Source: Gammaproteobacteria bacterium (GTDB lineage: Bacteria > Pseudomonadota > Gammaproteobacteria > Xanthomonadales > SZUA-36). Taken from it: a DNA stretch of 64,000 nucleotides. The stretch lies in assembly GCA_021772935.1 (NCBI GenBank), contig JAJFLA010000008.1, positions 1 to 64,000 on the forward strand. Direction: 5' to 3'. The first letter of the stretch is position 1. Each line of letters begins with the position of its first letter. A program made the position numbers and the translations under genes. The notes below the pieces were generated by a model. That model worked only from the letters and a program-made list of their open reading frames with translations. It was not told the origin of the DNA and did no database searches. Positions 47,924 to 56,521 of this stretch are shown here, one piece after another.

Positions 47924-48206
47924 GATGGAACTGCGGCCCAGGAGCCTGTCGGGTTTGACCGATCGTAACGAAGGCGAGGTGAATTGATGCGCAGCATCGA
48001 GAGAAGGTGCCCTGGGGTAAAAGTCGATTTGAGTCAGATTTTTCGGTCTTTTAAGGAGAATAGCACCGCTATTTGACGCAAAAGAGCGGAGAATCTGGCC
48101 AAATTCGGGTTTTCTGCACGACTGCAAGGATGCAGGAGGTAGAGCAACGCAGGAGCTGTTTGCCGAGTAGATCATGTTAAATCTGACAGGCTCCTGCTGG
48201 CATGGC

Positions 48207-50135
48207 TTACTCCCCCAGCCCCATGCGGATATACCCCGATGGGCAGACGTCTTCACAAATGTGACAACCAATACATTTTGCGTAATCGGTGTCAACATAG
48301 CGGCCCATGGTGGATTCTGATTTCTTGACCCGGAATATTGCGTCTTGTGGACAATATATAACGCAGTTATCACATTCGAAACACATACCACAACTCATAC
48401 AGCGGTCGGCTTCGGCCCGCGCCTCATCCTCTGAAAGGCCCTCTATCCGTTCACCAAAAAAGCCCAACACAGAGTCGGCTGTGATGGTGCTTTCCGAGCG
48501 CTTATGCCTTGCATCATATGGAAAATGAGCAAGAAACAGCTGGTCTGACGGCACGATTTCAGCAAATGAACGGTCTTCGTAGTTGTGAATTGCGAAATTG
48601 GCTTTGTCTGTTCCCGACGTCTGTATATGTTGATATTCACTTGGTGCATGGTCTGTTTCGCGTAACTTTTCCAGCAGGCTGAAGTGGTGCACATCAACCT
48701 TGGGTCGCCGTGACGGGTCTGCACCAGAGATGTATCGGTCAATGCCTTGTGCGGCGATTGAGCCATGGCCAATTGCGGTCGTCAAAAGGTGCGGTTTTAC
48801 GATGTCTCCTCCAACAAACAGATTAGTGTGATCCTTGACCCGATAGAGCCCATCGGCGTCGATCAGCCCCCAGCCGTTATCCAGGCTCTCCAGACCAACA
48901 AGGTCGCCAGCCTGGCCGACCGCCGCAACGATCAGGTCGCACTCAATGTCTATTTCAGACCCTTCTTTGACCACCATCTTGCCGGTGCTCCAGTCGGCCT
49001 CGATCACACGTAGGGCCGTTGCGCGACCATCGTCACCGAGCACGACCTCCACAGGGGCCAGCGAGTCGCGGATTAGCACGCCTTCCTGGGTCACATGCTC
49101 AATTTCCATTTTGGTAGCCGGCATTTTTTCCACAGGACGCCGGTAAACGATGGTCACTTCGGCGCCCTGGCGGTGGGCGACGGTGGCCACATCGTGTTCC
49201 ACATACCCAAGAACAACGTTTTCTGGTCTGTCATGTTCGCGGTGGTGCTTGATGTGCCCCAGGCGCCGCGCAACAGCGGCAACATCCATCGCTGTATCGC
49301 CACCACCGATGACCAGCACACGTTCGGCGGAATGCTGCAAGCGTCCGTCATTGAATGCTTCCAGGAAGGAAATGCCGCTAATGCAGTTTGGTGCATCCCC
49401 ACCTGGCACAGGCAGGGCTGAGCCCGACTGGGCACCAAGGCCAACAAATACCCCATCAAATTTCTTGTGCAGGTCTTCGAGTGAAATATCGACCCCGATC
49501 TTGGTGTTGGTACAAACTTCGACGCCGAGATCAAGAATGCGCTGGATCTCGCCGTCAAGAGCTTCGCGCGGAACACGGTATCCGGGAATGCCGTAGCGCA
49601 ACATACCACCTAATTCATCGTGAGCTTCAAAAACAGTGCAAGCGTGCCCCATGCGTCGCAGTTGATAGGCGCAGGTCAAGCCAGCGACTCCGCTGCCAAT
49701 GATCGCGACCTTTTTTCCCGTATCTTCCCCTGCCGGGTGAAGCTTCAGTTTATGTTCCAGAGCATAGTCACCGATGAATTGCTCAACCGAATTGATACCG
49801 ACATGATCCTCGACTTCGTTGCGGTTGCAGCCGTCTTCACACGGTGCCGGGCAAACTCTACCCATGATAGCCGGGAAAGGATTTGAATCTGCCACACGGC
49901 TAAACGCGTATTCCTGCCAGGGCATATCTCCGGGGGGCTTTTCAATGCCGCGTGCGATATTCAGCCAACCTCGAATATCTTCACCCGCAGGACAGCTACC
50001 CTGGCAAGGGGGTGTACGGTGAACATAGGTCGGACATTTGTGCGACGTATCGGCGACGAATATCTCTTCCTGCCAAGCCAGAGGTGTATGGTCGCCGTCC
50101 TTGTAACGACGTTTGGTGAGAAGTTTTTCGTTCAT
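48207..50135 (-). CDS. dsrL: DsrL, NAD(P)H oxidoreductase of the Dsr pathway
   Basis: A 642-residue iron-sulfur flavoprotein like the glutamate synthase small subunit: an N-terminal Fe-S region (CQGSCPAGEDIRGW, CPAPCEDGCNR), FAD site VAIIGSGVAGLTCAYQLRRMG, NAD(P)-site VLVIGGGDTAMDVAAVARRLG and a C-terminal double ferredoxin (CMSCGMCFECDNCVIYCP; CIGCHICEDVCP). It passes electrons from DsrAB to NAD(P)+ in sulfur oxidation and is a marker for the oxidative pathway. RBS AAGGAAG lies 8 bases before the ATG. Confidence 0.95.
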   Translation of the reverse strand: MNEKLLTKRRYKDGDHTPLAWQEEIFVADTSHKCPTYVHRTPPCQGSCPAGEDIRGWLNIARGIEKPPGDMPWQEYAFSRVADSNPFPAIMGRVCPAPCEDGCNRNEVEDHVGINSVEQFIGDYALEHKLKLHPAGEDTGKKVAIIGSGVAGLTCAYQLRRMGHACTVFEAHDELGGMLRYGIPGYRVPREALDGEIQRILDLGVEVCTNTKIGVDISLEDLHKKFDGVFVGLGAQSGSALPVPGGDAPNCISGISFLEAFNDGRLQHSAERVLVIGGGDTAMDVAAVARRLGHIKHHREHDRPENVVLGYVEHDVATVAHRQGAEVTIVYRRPVEKMPATKMEIEHVTQEGVLIRDSLAPVEVVLGDDGRATALRVIEADWSTGKMVVKEGSEIDIECDLIVAAVGQAGDLVGLESLDNGWGLIDADGLYRVKDHTNLFVGGDIVKPHLLTTAIGHGSIAAQGIDRYISGADPSRRPKVDVHHFSLLEKLRETDHAPSEYQHIQTSGTDKANFAIHNYEDRSFAEIVPSDQLFLAHFPYDARHKRSESTITADSVLGFFGERIEGLSEDEARAEADRCMSCGMCFECDNCVIYCPQDAIFRVKKSESTMGRYVDTDYAKCIGCHICEDVCPSGYIRMGLGE

Positions 50136-50156
50136 CGGACTATCTTCCTTTGCATG

Positions 50157-51650
50157 TCACTGCACCTGGCCATCAAGAATAATTGCGTTTGAGATCAGTT
50201 GGTGCACGCTGACGACGCTGTCCATATCGAAACCGTAAGACGGCATGACCTTGGCAAACTGCGACTTGCAGATGGCACAAATCGCTGCCATATGCGTAAC
50301 ACCATGTTCATCAACGACGTCCTTCAAAGCCTGCATACGGGGTGACGCCCCCTTGGTTCTGATTTCCATCAGATCATCTGTCAGAAGTCCGCCACCGCCG
50401 CCGCAACAGAAGGTGGTTTCACCAATAGTATCGGCGGCCATATCAACAAAATTGTTGCAGCAGGCCTTGATGATCGCTCGAGGAATCTTGAACTGTCCAC
50501 CGGGGCTGTCACCCATACGTGAACCACGTGCAACGTTGCAAGAGTCGTGAAAGGTTAGCGTCATGTGATCGTTTTTAGATTTATCCAGATTTAATTCACC
50601 TTTCTGGATCAAATCCCAGGTAAATTCACAAATATGTTGTGGCACCGGGTAATCGGAGTCGAGGAAATCGAACGGTCCGGCCAGGGTGTTCAGGAAGCTA
50701 TAGGCGACCCGCCACGCATGTCCGCACTCACCGAAAATGATGCGTTTTACACCCAGTTCCTCGGCCGCTTTTCTGATGCGCTCCGCGACCAGCTTCATCT
50801 GCTCGTATGAGCCGATGAACATGGCAAAATTTGCAGCCTCTGAGGCATATGAACTGAGGGTCCAACTGACACCCGCCTGGTGGAACACCTTGGCGTAACC
50901 GATTAGTCCGTCAACATGCGGTTCAGCGAAAAAATCCGCACTGGGCGTTACCAGCAATATATCCGCACCCTTTTTGTTGACCGGTATCCGTACCTTCACG
51001 CCGGTTTCTTCTTCGATGTCTTCTTCAAGGTCTGCCAGTGTGTGAATCAGCGCTTTTTCGGGCAGACCCAGGTTGTTACCGATCTGGTGAACCTTACCGA
51101 GAATTTCGTTGCAGTATTTCTGACCCTTACCGATGTGGTCCATGATCTCGCGTGCTGCCATGGATATTTCGGCGGTATCGATACCATAGGGGCAATAGAC
51201 AGAACAACGACGGCACTGGGAGCATTGGTGGAAATAGCTGTACCAGTCGTCCAGTACTTCTTTGGTCAAATCTTCGGCGCCCACAAGTTTTGGAAAGTAC
51301 TTGCCTGCAAAAGTGAAATAGCGACGATAAATTTTACGTAGCAGATCCTGACGCGCGACCGGCATGTTTTTGGGGTCACCCGTGCCGAGGAAATAATGGC
51401 ATTTGTCGGTGCATGCGCCGCATTTGACACAGCTGTCCATATAAACCTGTAGTGCGCGTGATTTCTTGAGTAACTCGCCCAACTTTTCGATCGCCCTGGC
51501 TTGCCAGTCGTCAACCAGTTCACCCGGGAACCCGAGTGCTTCCTGGTGCAACGGGGCGGCGACGAAGGGCGAAGAGTTTTTCATTGCCCCAGGGTTTAGG
51601 GCAGGGATCTCAAACAGTGTATTGATTGGAATTGTTTCGTAATCAGCCAT
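50157..51650 (-). CDS. dsrK: DsrK, HdrD-like iron-sulfur subunit of DsrMKJOP
   Basis: A 497-residue cytoplasmic subunit: two ferredoxin clusters (Cys 74/77/80/84 and 143/146/149/153) and CCG domains with ECGHAWRVAY, HDSCNVARG and CCGGGGGLL, which bind the noncubane cluster that acts on the DsrC disulfide. It lies 3 bases after dsrM and 21 before dsrL. Confidence 0.95.
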   Translation of the reverse strand: MADYETIPINTLFEIPALNPGAMKNSSPFVAAPLHQEALGFPGELVDDWQARAIEKLGELLKKSRALQVYMDSCVKCGACTDKCHYFLGTGDPKNMPVARQDLLRKIYRRYFTFAGKYFPKLVGAEDLTKEVLDDWYSYFHQCSQCRRCSVYCPYGIDTAEISMAAREIMDHIGKGQKYCNEILGKVHQIGNNLGLPEKALIHTLADLEEDIEEETGVKVRIPVNKKGADILLVTPSADFFAEPHVDGLIGYAKVFHQAGVSWTLSSYASEAANFAMFIGSYEQMKLVAERIRKAAEELGVKRIIFGECGHAWRVAYSFLNTLAGPFDFLDSDYPVPQHICEFTWDLIQKGELNLDKSKNDHMTLTFHDSCNVARGSRMGDSPGGQFKIPRAIIKACCNNFVDMAADTIGETTFCCGGGGGLLTDDLMEIRTKGASPRMQALKDVVDEHGVTHMAAICAICKSQFAKVMPSYGFDMDSVVSVHQLISNAIILDGQVQ

Positions 51651-51653
51651 CAG

Positions 51654-52400
51654 CTATTTGCCTTTAGCTTTAGGTTGGTTTGTATCCAGTGCATCTGCCC
51701 AGGGCGCCACGTGTCTTTTCTCACGAGGGTTGTCAACCTGGTTGCGACCCGGGCTAAAGAAAACCCCTGGCGCGTGCAGTAGTTTTGAAACCGGGAAAAT
51801 GAATATCAACACCAGCACCAGACCCAAATGGATCAACAACACCGGGTCAGCAGGTAAAGTTTGCCAGTCAAAATAGATCAAGCCAAGCGCAAAAGCCTTC
51901 AATGAAACGATGTCCGTGTGCGCCATAAACTTCATTATCAGACCGCTTGCAGCAATCCCGATCAGCAGCATTAGCATTAAGTGATCGGATGGCCCGGAAA
52001 TATAGCGGACACGCTCAACCAGAAATCGTCGTCCCCATAACGCGCTCAGTCCGGCAAGCATTGCAAATCCGGCATATTTCCCGAAGGGTTGAACTAAAGT
52101 CACCCAGAACCAGACGGGTTCGGTGAAATACCTTAGATGCCGCAAAATAACCAATAACAAGGCTACGTGGAACACCCAGCCAAAAAGCCAGGTCCACTTA
52201 TTGGCCTTGAACAGGCTTTCGAAGAAAACCACTTCTTTAAACATCCGCACCACCACGCCCGATGTTGTAACAGGAGCGGGTGTAGTGGGGATCTTTAAGG
52301 GTGCGGGAGTGCGCGCGTAGAGCTGGATTCTATACACCAGACCAACGACAAAAACTGCCGTCGCCAAGTAGAATAATACAGCAAAGATCGTGCTAAGCAC
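51654..52400 (-). CDS. dsrM: DsrM, NarI-like cytochrome b subunit of DsrMKJOP
   Basis: A 248-residue membrane protein with about five to six helices and NarI-like histidines for b-type hemes (LFGWVFHVALLLVILRHLRYF near 73-93, and LLIHLGLVLVLIFIFPVSKLLH near 188-209). It anchors DsrK and exchanges electrons with quinone. It starts with GTG; GGAG lies just upstream. Confidence 0.94.
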   Translation of the reverse strand: MLSTIFAVLFYLATAVFVVGLVYRIQLYARTPAPLKIPTTPAPVTTSGVVVRMFKEVVFFESLFKANKWTWLFGWVFHVALLLVILRHLRYFTEPVWFWVTLVQPFGKYAGFAMLAGLSALWGRRFLVERVRYISGPSDHLMLMLLIGIAASGLIMKFMAHTDIVSLKAFALGLIYFDWQTLPADPVLLIHLGLVLVLIFIFPVSKLLHAPGVFFSPGRNQVDNPREKRHVAPWADALDTNQPKAKGK

Positions 52401-52451
52401 CGGTGCTCCTTGTTAGTGGGTCCGAAGCTCTGTGCGAACCCGCAAGCTTAC

Positions 52452-52784
52452 TTAAATACAACCCGTTGGTTTTGGTAAACCGGCAATTTTGCAGGCTTGT
52501 TTGGCCGGGCCATACGGGAATAATTCGTAGAGATATTTGCTGTTACCTTTATCGGCCCCCAAGGTTTTCTTGATCACTTTGGTCAGGACCCGGACTGCAG
52601 GGGCAATCTGATACTCCTCGTAATAATCGCGCAAAAAATTCACAACTTCCCAGTGATCATCGCCCATCTCAATATTCTCGCCTACAGCAATCAGAGCTGC
52701 CAACTCGGGATTCCACAGGCTGATATCAGTGAGATAGCCTTCTTCGTCGGCTTCGACAGTTGTACCATTACATTCATAAGCCAT
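52452..52784 (-). CDS. dsrC: DsrC, sulfur-carrier substrate protein
   Basis: A 110-residue DsrC/TusE protein whose flexible C-terminal arm carries both conserved cysteines: Cys98 (KQACKIAGLP) and the penultimate Cys109 (PTGCI). Having both marks true DsrC rather than TusE. It receives sulfur from DsrEFH, forms the trisulfide/persulfide substrate of DsrAB and is reoxidised at DsrK. RBS AGAGG precedes the ATG. Confidence 0.96.
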   Translation of the reverse strand: MAYECNGTTVEADEEGYLTDISLWNPELAALIAVGENIEMGDDHWEVVNFLRDYYEEYQIAPAVRVLTKVIKKTLGADKGNSKYLYELFPYGPAKQACKIAGLPKPTGCI

Positions 52785-52808
52785 GGCTTACCTCTTAATT
52801 AATAAAAA

Positions 52809-53120
52809 CTATAACCAGGATTGTGTGACATCAGTTTCAGTCACCAAATCCACAAACCCTTCGTAATCGACAACGTGAACGTCTTCGATCAAAGGAACAT
52901 CGTTAAGACCCCGCGCAGTGATGTCGGGACCCAAAGCATAAAAAGATAAATCATTCATACTGCCAATAATTGTTTTCGCGAAGTCAGCGTTGGCCAGTGC
53001 CGCATATACCCCATCTTCTATCATCAGAACTGAATCCCCTGGTTTCGCCATACGAAGACATGTATCAAACCCGTTTCTTTCGGTCGGAGACTTATTCACC
53101 AGATGTAATATGTGGCTCAT
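52809..53120 (-). CDS. dsrH: DsrH, subunit of the DsrEFH sulfurtransferase
   Basis: A 103-residue DsrH/TusB protein. Cys21 (FDTCLRMAKPGDS) is the conserved cysteine of this subunit. Its start overlaps the dsrF stop (ATGA), consistent with the stoichiometric hexamer alpha2beta2gamma2. The ring structure passes sulfane sulfur to DsrC, encoded 24 bases downstream. Confidence 0.94.
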   Translation of the reverse strand: MSHILHLVNKSPTERNGFDTCLRMAKPGDSVLMIEDGVYAALANADFAKTIIGSMNDLSFYALGPDITARGLNDVPLIEDVHVVDYEGFVDLVTETDVTQSWL

Positions 53121-53506
53121 GAGCTGATCACCACGTCTTGCTTGTCGATAATTTCACGCAACTCTTCGCTAGACAACACCTCAACCGGGATGATGAGATC
53201 ATCGGCTGTCAGGCCGCGCGCTTCGAGAGATTCTTTTTCAACATAGATTCTCTCGACGTCGTAATCATCGAGGGCACGGTAGGTTTTTGAAAAGTTTTTC
53301 ATTCCGATATCTGAGCTATCCTGGTTTTTCTTAAGCTGAAATACACCATCATCCATAAAGATCAGGCTCTCTTCCTGATCAAATGCGGCTGTAATCAGGG
53401 CGACCTCAAGACATTCCAGCGCATATATTGTGCCGTATGGAGCCCTGCGATTGACGTACAAGAATTTCTTGACTATCTCGGGGCCTTCTTCTTCCCATTC
53501 TTCCAC
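53117..53506 (-). CDS. dsrF: DsrF, subunit of the DsrEFH sulfurtransferase
   Basis: A 129-residue DsrF/TusC protein with FLYVNRRAPYGTIYALECLEVALI near residues 16-39 and IFMDDGVFQL. The GTG start has AAGGAG 12 bases upstream; translation could also begin nearer the conserved KKFLYVNR, as the acidic first 12 residues (EEWEEEGPE) are atypical. It lies 16 bases after dsrE. Confidence 0.93.
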   Translation of the reverse strand: MEEWEEEGPEIVKKFLYVNRRAPYGTIYALECLEVALITAAFDQEESLIFMDDGVFQLKKNQDSSDIGMKNFSKTYRALDDYDVERIYVEKESLEARGLTADDLIIPVEVLSSEELREIIDKQDVVISS

Positions 53507-53522
53507 TTTTGCTATTGCTCCT

Positions 53523-53882
53523 TCAGTCGCCGAAAACTATCGTGCGATCAGCCTGAATGCCGGCTTCTACCAGTTGACCCAGCCCGGAAATACGAAATCC
53601 TTCTGCTAAGATTTCGTCCTTGATGCCACGGCGCAGTGCTGCGGCTACGCAAACCACCAGATCGATGTTGTGATCTGCGGCAAGCTTTGACCATAGGGAA
53701 ACCAGATCGCGATCATCTGTTTGTGGTTCTGATAGCTTGTTTGAATTGTATACACCATCGTTGTAGAAAAACACACGGTAGATTTCGTGTCCCTTGGCAA
53801 GCGCGGCCACGGTAAAAAGATAGGCGGTATCAGAGGCCTGGTGGGTGAATGGGCCTTGTTTAATCAGGATTCCAAGTTTCAT
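53523..53882 (-). CDS. dsrE: DsrE, active-site subunit of the DsrEFH sulfurtransferase
   Basis: A 119-residue DsrE/TusD protein. Cys78 in LVVCVAAALRRG is the conserved sulfur-carrying cysteine, at the same position as in Allochromatium vinosum. Together with DsrF and DsrH this gene is characteristic of sulfur oxidisers. It lies 12 bases after dsrB. Confidence 0.95.
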   Translation of the reverse strand: MKLGILIKQGPFTHQASDTAYLFTVAALAKGHEIYRVFFYNDGVYNSNKLSEPQTDDRDLVSLWSKLAADHNIDLVVCVAAALRRGIKDEILAEGFRISGLGQLVEAGIQADRTIVFGD

Positions 53883-53894
53883 ATAGTTACTTCA

Positions 53895-54974
53895 TCAGAA
53901 ATGTAAGTGCGTTGACGCGTTCAGGCTACTACGGCCGCCGCGCCAGTCATCAATCTGGTGCTTGGTAAAGGCCAGACCGGTCATCTCGAAGAAACGCGGC
54001 CATCCAATACGATCAATCCACTCACCCATTCGCTCCCAGGCTCGGGCATCGTCCTTGTAGGCGTAAAGGATCGTTTTTACGATCGCTGCGACTTCCGGCC
54101 AACGCGGTGGATTGTTTGGCAGGTTGGCGGCCACCAGCTTATGAAAGGTCGGTTTTGAACGTGCATTAGAGTGTTTACCACCCACCCAGATCGCCAACTT
54201 GGTTGATTCTGGTCCATTGATCTGCATTGGTGGACAGGGTGGATAACATGCGCCGCAACACATGCATTTTTTTTCGTCAATTTCAAGTGAGGGTTTGCCA
54301 TTGACCATAGCCGGGCGGATCGCAGCCACCGGGCAGCGCGCCACAACTGCTGGGCGCTCGCAGACATTGGCGACAAGGTCGTGGTTGATTTTGGGTGGTT
54401 TTGTGTATTGCACATTGATTGCAATATCGCCCTGACCACCACAATTGATCTGACAACATGATGTGGTCATACGTACGCGATTTGGCATTTCTTCGTGGGT
54501 GAACTCGTGGTGCAACTCATCCATCAACGCCTTGACGACGCCGGATGCATCAGTACCTGGAATATCGCAATGCAGCCAACCCTGGGTATGGGAAATCATT
54601 GACAAGGAATTACCTGTTCCCCCGACAGGAAACCCCGCTTCGTTCAGGCTTTCGATCAGCGGACCGGTCTTGTCCTCTGAAGTGACCATGAACTCGGCGT
54701 TGCTACGGGTTGTAAAGCGAATATGACCATCGGCAAACTTGTCCGCAAGTTCACATAATTTGCGGATCGTAAAAACATCCATCTGGCGTTGTGTGCCGGC
54801 CCGTACCGTCCATACTTCGTCACCGCTCTTGGCGACGTGATGTAAAACGCCGGGGCGTGGCCGATCATGCCAATCCCAATTCCCGTAGTTTTGTTTCAGC
54901 AAGGGATGCATATACGGAAAAGGGTCCGGAACTCCATGTTCATCCGCTCTGCGAGGCAGTGCCGCGTTTGTCAT
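53895..54974 (-). CDS. dsrB: Dissimilatory sulfite reductase beta subunit DsrB
   Basis: A 359-residue subunit with siroheme-cluster cysteines (TSCCQINCGG about 171-180, CERPAVVARCP 205-215) and a ferredoxin domain with Cys 237/240/243/247 (CMCCGACYPPC). It pairs with DsrA in an alpha2beta2 enzyme that in sulfur oxidisers runs toward sulfite. It starts 56 bases after dsrA. Confidence 0.97.
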   Translation of the reverse strand: MTNAALPRRADEHGVPDPFPYMHPLLKQNYGNWDWHDRPRPGVLHHVAKSGDEVWTVRAGTQRQMDVFTIRKLCELADKFADGHIRFTTRSNAEFMVTSEDKTGPLIESLNEAGFPVGGTGNSLSMISHTQGWLHCDIPGTDASGVVKALMDELHHEFTHEEMPNRVRMTTSCCQINCGGQGDIAINVQYTKPPKINHDLVANVCERPAVVARCPVAAIRPAMVNGKPSLEIDEKKCMCCGACYPPCPPMQINGPESTKLAIWVGGKHSNARSKPTFHKLVAANLPNNPPRWPEVAAIVKTILYAYKDDARAWERMGEWIDRIGWPRFFEMTGLAFTKHQIDDWRGGRSSLNASTHLHF

Positions 54975-55030
54975 CGCTTGCTCCTGATAATTACTGTGCT
55001 TTGCTTGTATTGCATGTTGGTGTTTTGTCC

Positions 55031-56296
55031 CTATTCCCCGGCAGACTGTGTGGCTTTGGCATTCTTCCGCTCAAACCACTTTTCAGCTTCCTCATCCCAG
55101 TCGTCGGTCCGAACATAAGAACTGGTGCGTGGGTGGTTGACCATGTTGGGATCGACATTGACGCCGACACCTTCAAGGAAATTGGCCAGACCAATGCGGT
55201 CAATGGTCTCGCCGACACGTTCGTGTTCAAGCGCATTTTCTGCAAAGAAGTCTACGACCGTTTCTGCCAGTTCGTTCAATTGCTCGAAATCTTCGTCTGT
55301 CTCAAGCCGCATGAAGGGAACAATGACCGAGCCCATCTGATCACCGATTTTCAGAGAGCGCTTACCGCCCATCAAGATGGTTACGCCACGATCCTTACCG
55401 GGCGACAGTGCTTTGGTCATGACGTTGATGCAATGCATGCAGCGCACACAACTGCTATTGTCGATGTCCAGCGTATCGTCGTCGTTCAGGCTGAGCGCGC
55501 GCGTCGGGCAGTTGGTAATCACCGAATCAATCATCTGTTTGCGGCCCACTCGGGCTACGTGTTCTTTGACCTTCTCCTGATCGACCTGGATATCATCACG
55601 CCATGTACCGATGACTGCAAAATCAGAACGGTGGATAGAGTTTACGCAGTCATTTGGACAGCCGGAGAACTTGAATTTGAATTTGTAGGGCAGAGCCGGC
55701 CGGTGCATTTCGTCGAGCAGGCCGTTGATGATCATGCGATGTGCGCGCACTTCGTCATAACAGGACTGTTCACAACGGGCATGGCCAACACAGCTCATGG
55801 ATGTTCTCAGAGCGGGTCCTGCGCCGCCCATATCCAGGCCAATTTTATTCAAGTCGTCGAAAGCTTTTTGTACATTTTCCGTGGTGCAGCCCTGAAACAT
55901 GATATCTCCGGACTGACCATGCAAAGCAATCAGACCTGAACCGTGCTGTTCCCAGATATTGCACATATCGCGTAATAATTTGGTTGAATAATGCAGGCCC
56001 GCCGGTGGCTGTACACGCAAGGTGTGGAATTCTGATGAGTCGGGATAGTCCTCTGCTACTTCAGAGAAGCGCGGAATGACGCCGCCTCCATAACCAAAAA
56101 CACTGACGGTTCCACCTTTCCAGTAACCGGTGCGGGTTTCGTAGGAGTGCTCTAGCTGACCCAGCAAATCTTTCATCATATTTGCACTTGGCTTGTCGCC
56201 GTCGTTTGCAAGTCGCTCAAGTCCTTCGACAAAACTCGGCCACGGACCGCCTTTCAATTCATCCAGTAACGGGGTGGGATGTGCTTTTTTTGTCAT
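55031..56296 (-). CDS. dsrA: Dissimilatory sulfite reductase alpha subunit DsrA
   Basis: A 421-residue catalytic subunit with siroheme-[4Fe-4S] ligands C169-x5-C175 and C213-x3-C217 (SGCPNDCVN), and a ferredoxin domain with CVRCMHC at 283-289. First gene of the dsr cluster. The upstream 225 bases, shared with the divergent TauD-like gene, contain two palindromes that could control expression. Confidence 0.97.
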   Translation of the reverse strand: MTKKAHPTPLLDELKGGPWPSFVEGLERLANDGDKPSANMMKDLLGQLEHSYETRTGYWKGGTVSVFGYGGGVIPRFSEVAEDYPDSSEFHTLRVQPPAGLHYSTKLLRDMCNIWEQHGSGLIALHGQSGDIMFQGCTTENVQKAFDDLNKIGLDMGGAGPALRTSMSCVGHARCEQSCYDEVRAHRMIINGLLDEMHRPALPYKFKFKFSGCPNDCVNSIHRSDFAVIGTWRDDIQVDQEKVKEHVARVGRKQMIDSVITNCPTRALSLNDDDTLDIDNSSCVRCMHCINVMTKALSPGKDRGVTILMGGKRSLKIGDQMGSVIVPFMRLETDEDFEQLNELAETVVDFFAENALEHERVGETIDRIGLANFLEGVGVNVDPNMVNHPRTSSYVRTDDWDEEAEKWFERKNAKATQSAGE

Positions 56297-56342
56297 GGTG
56301 GTTCCACTAAGTCTGTTGAATCAAATACGTTAACTGCTAGTT

Positions 56343-56364
56343 TTATCAACAGCATTGTTGATAA
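56343..56364. promoter_or_regulatory. Inverted repeat with 9-bp arms upstream of dsrA
   Basis: TTATCAACA (56343-56351) and TGTTGATAA (56356-56364) are perfect reverse complements around a 4-base spacer GCAT, 47-68 bases before the dsrA ATG. It could be a regulator operator or a hairpin in the dsrA leader. Confidence 0.55.
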
Positions 56365-56373
56365 CAGGGCATA

Positions 56374-56417
56374 GTTAAGTATAGCCGCGGAAGCAAAAAG
56401 GGCCTGTTAAACAGGCC
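56374..56417 (-). promoter_or_regulatory. Palindrome and -10-like element of the dsrA promoter region
   Basis: The 17-bp palindrome GGCCTGTTTAACAGGCC (minus strand, 56417-56401) is followed by CTTTTTG and, after 18 bases, by TATACT (56383-56378), a good -10. No -35 hexamer is present; the palindrome covers that place, as expected for an activator-dependent promoter. Alternatively, the stem plus T5 could be a leader terminator for transcripts started further upstream. Confidence 0.45.
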
Positions 56418-56457
56418 AGTAAATCCTATGAAGTTTTGGCCGGTAAACTTCGAATGT

Positions 56458-56486
56458 TTGGCTATATTAGAATTTCATGATATAAG
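56458..56486 (+). promoter_or_regulatory. Probable promoter of the TauD-like gene
   Basis: TTGGCT (56458-56463), a 17-base spacer and TATAAG (56481-56486), about 35 bases before the ATG at 56522. On the plus strand the gene faces away from dsrA. Confidence 0.45.
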
Positions 56487-56521
56487 AAATTCAAGCTTAA
56501 TTCCAGCAGGATACTTTTACT

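Noticed and set aside
54791-55939. 382-residue plus-strand ORF opposite dsrA/dsrB
   Set aside because: Antisense shadow of dsrA; the siroheme and cluster cysteines lie on the minus strand.
44148-56296. Reductive (sulfate-reducer) dsr pathway
   Set aside because: dsrEFH and dsrL are present and dsrD is not, which fits sulfur oxidation; phylogeny would settle it.
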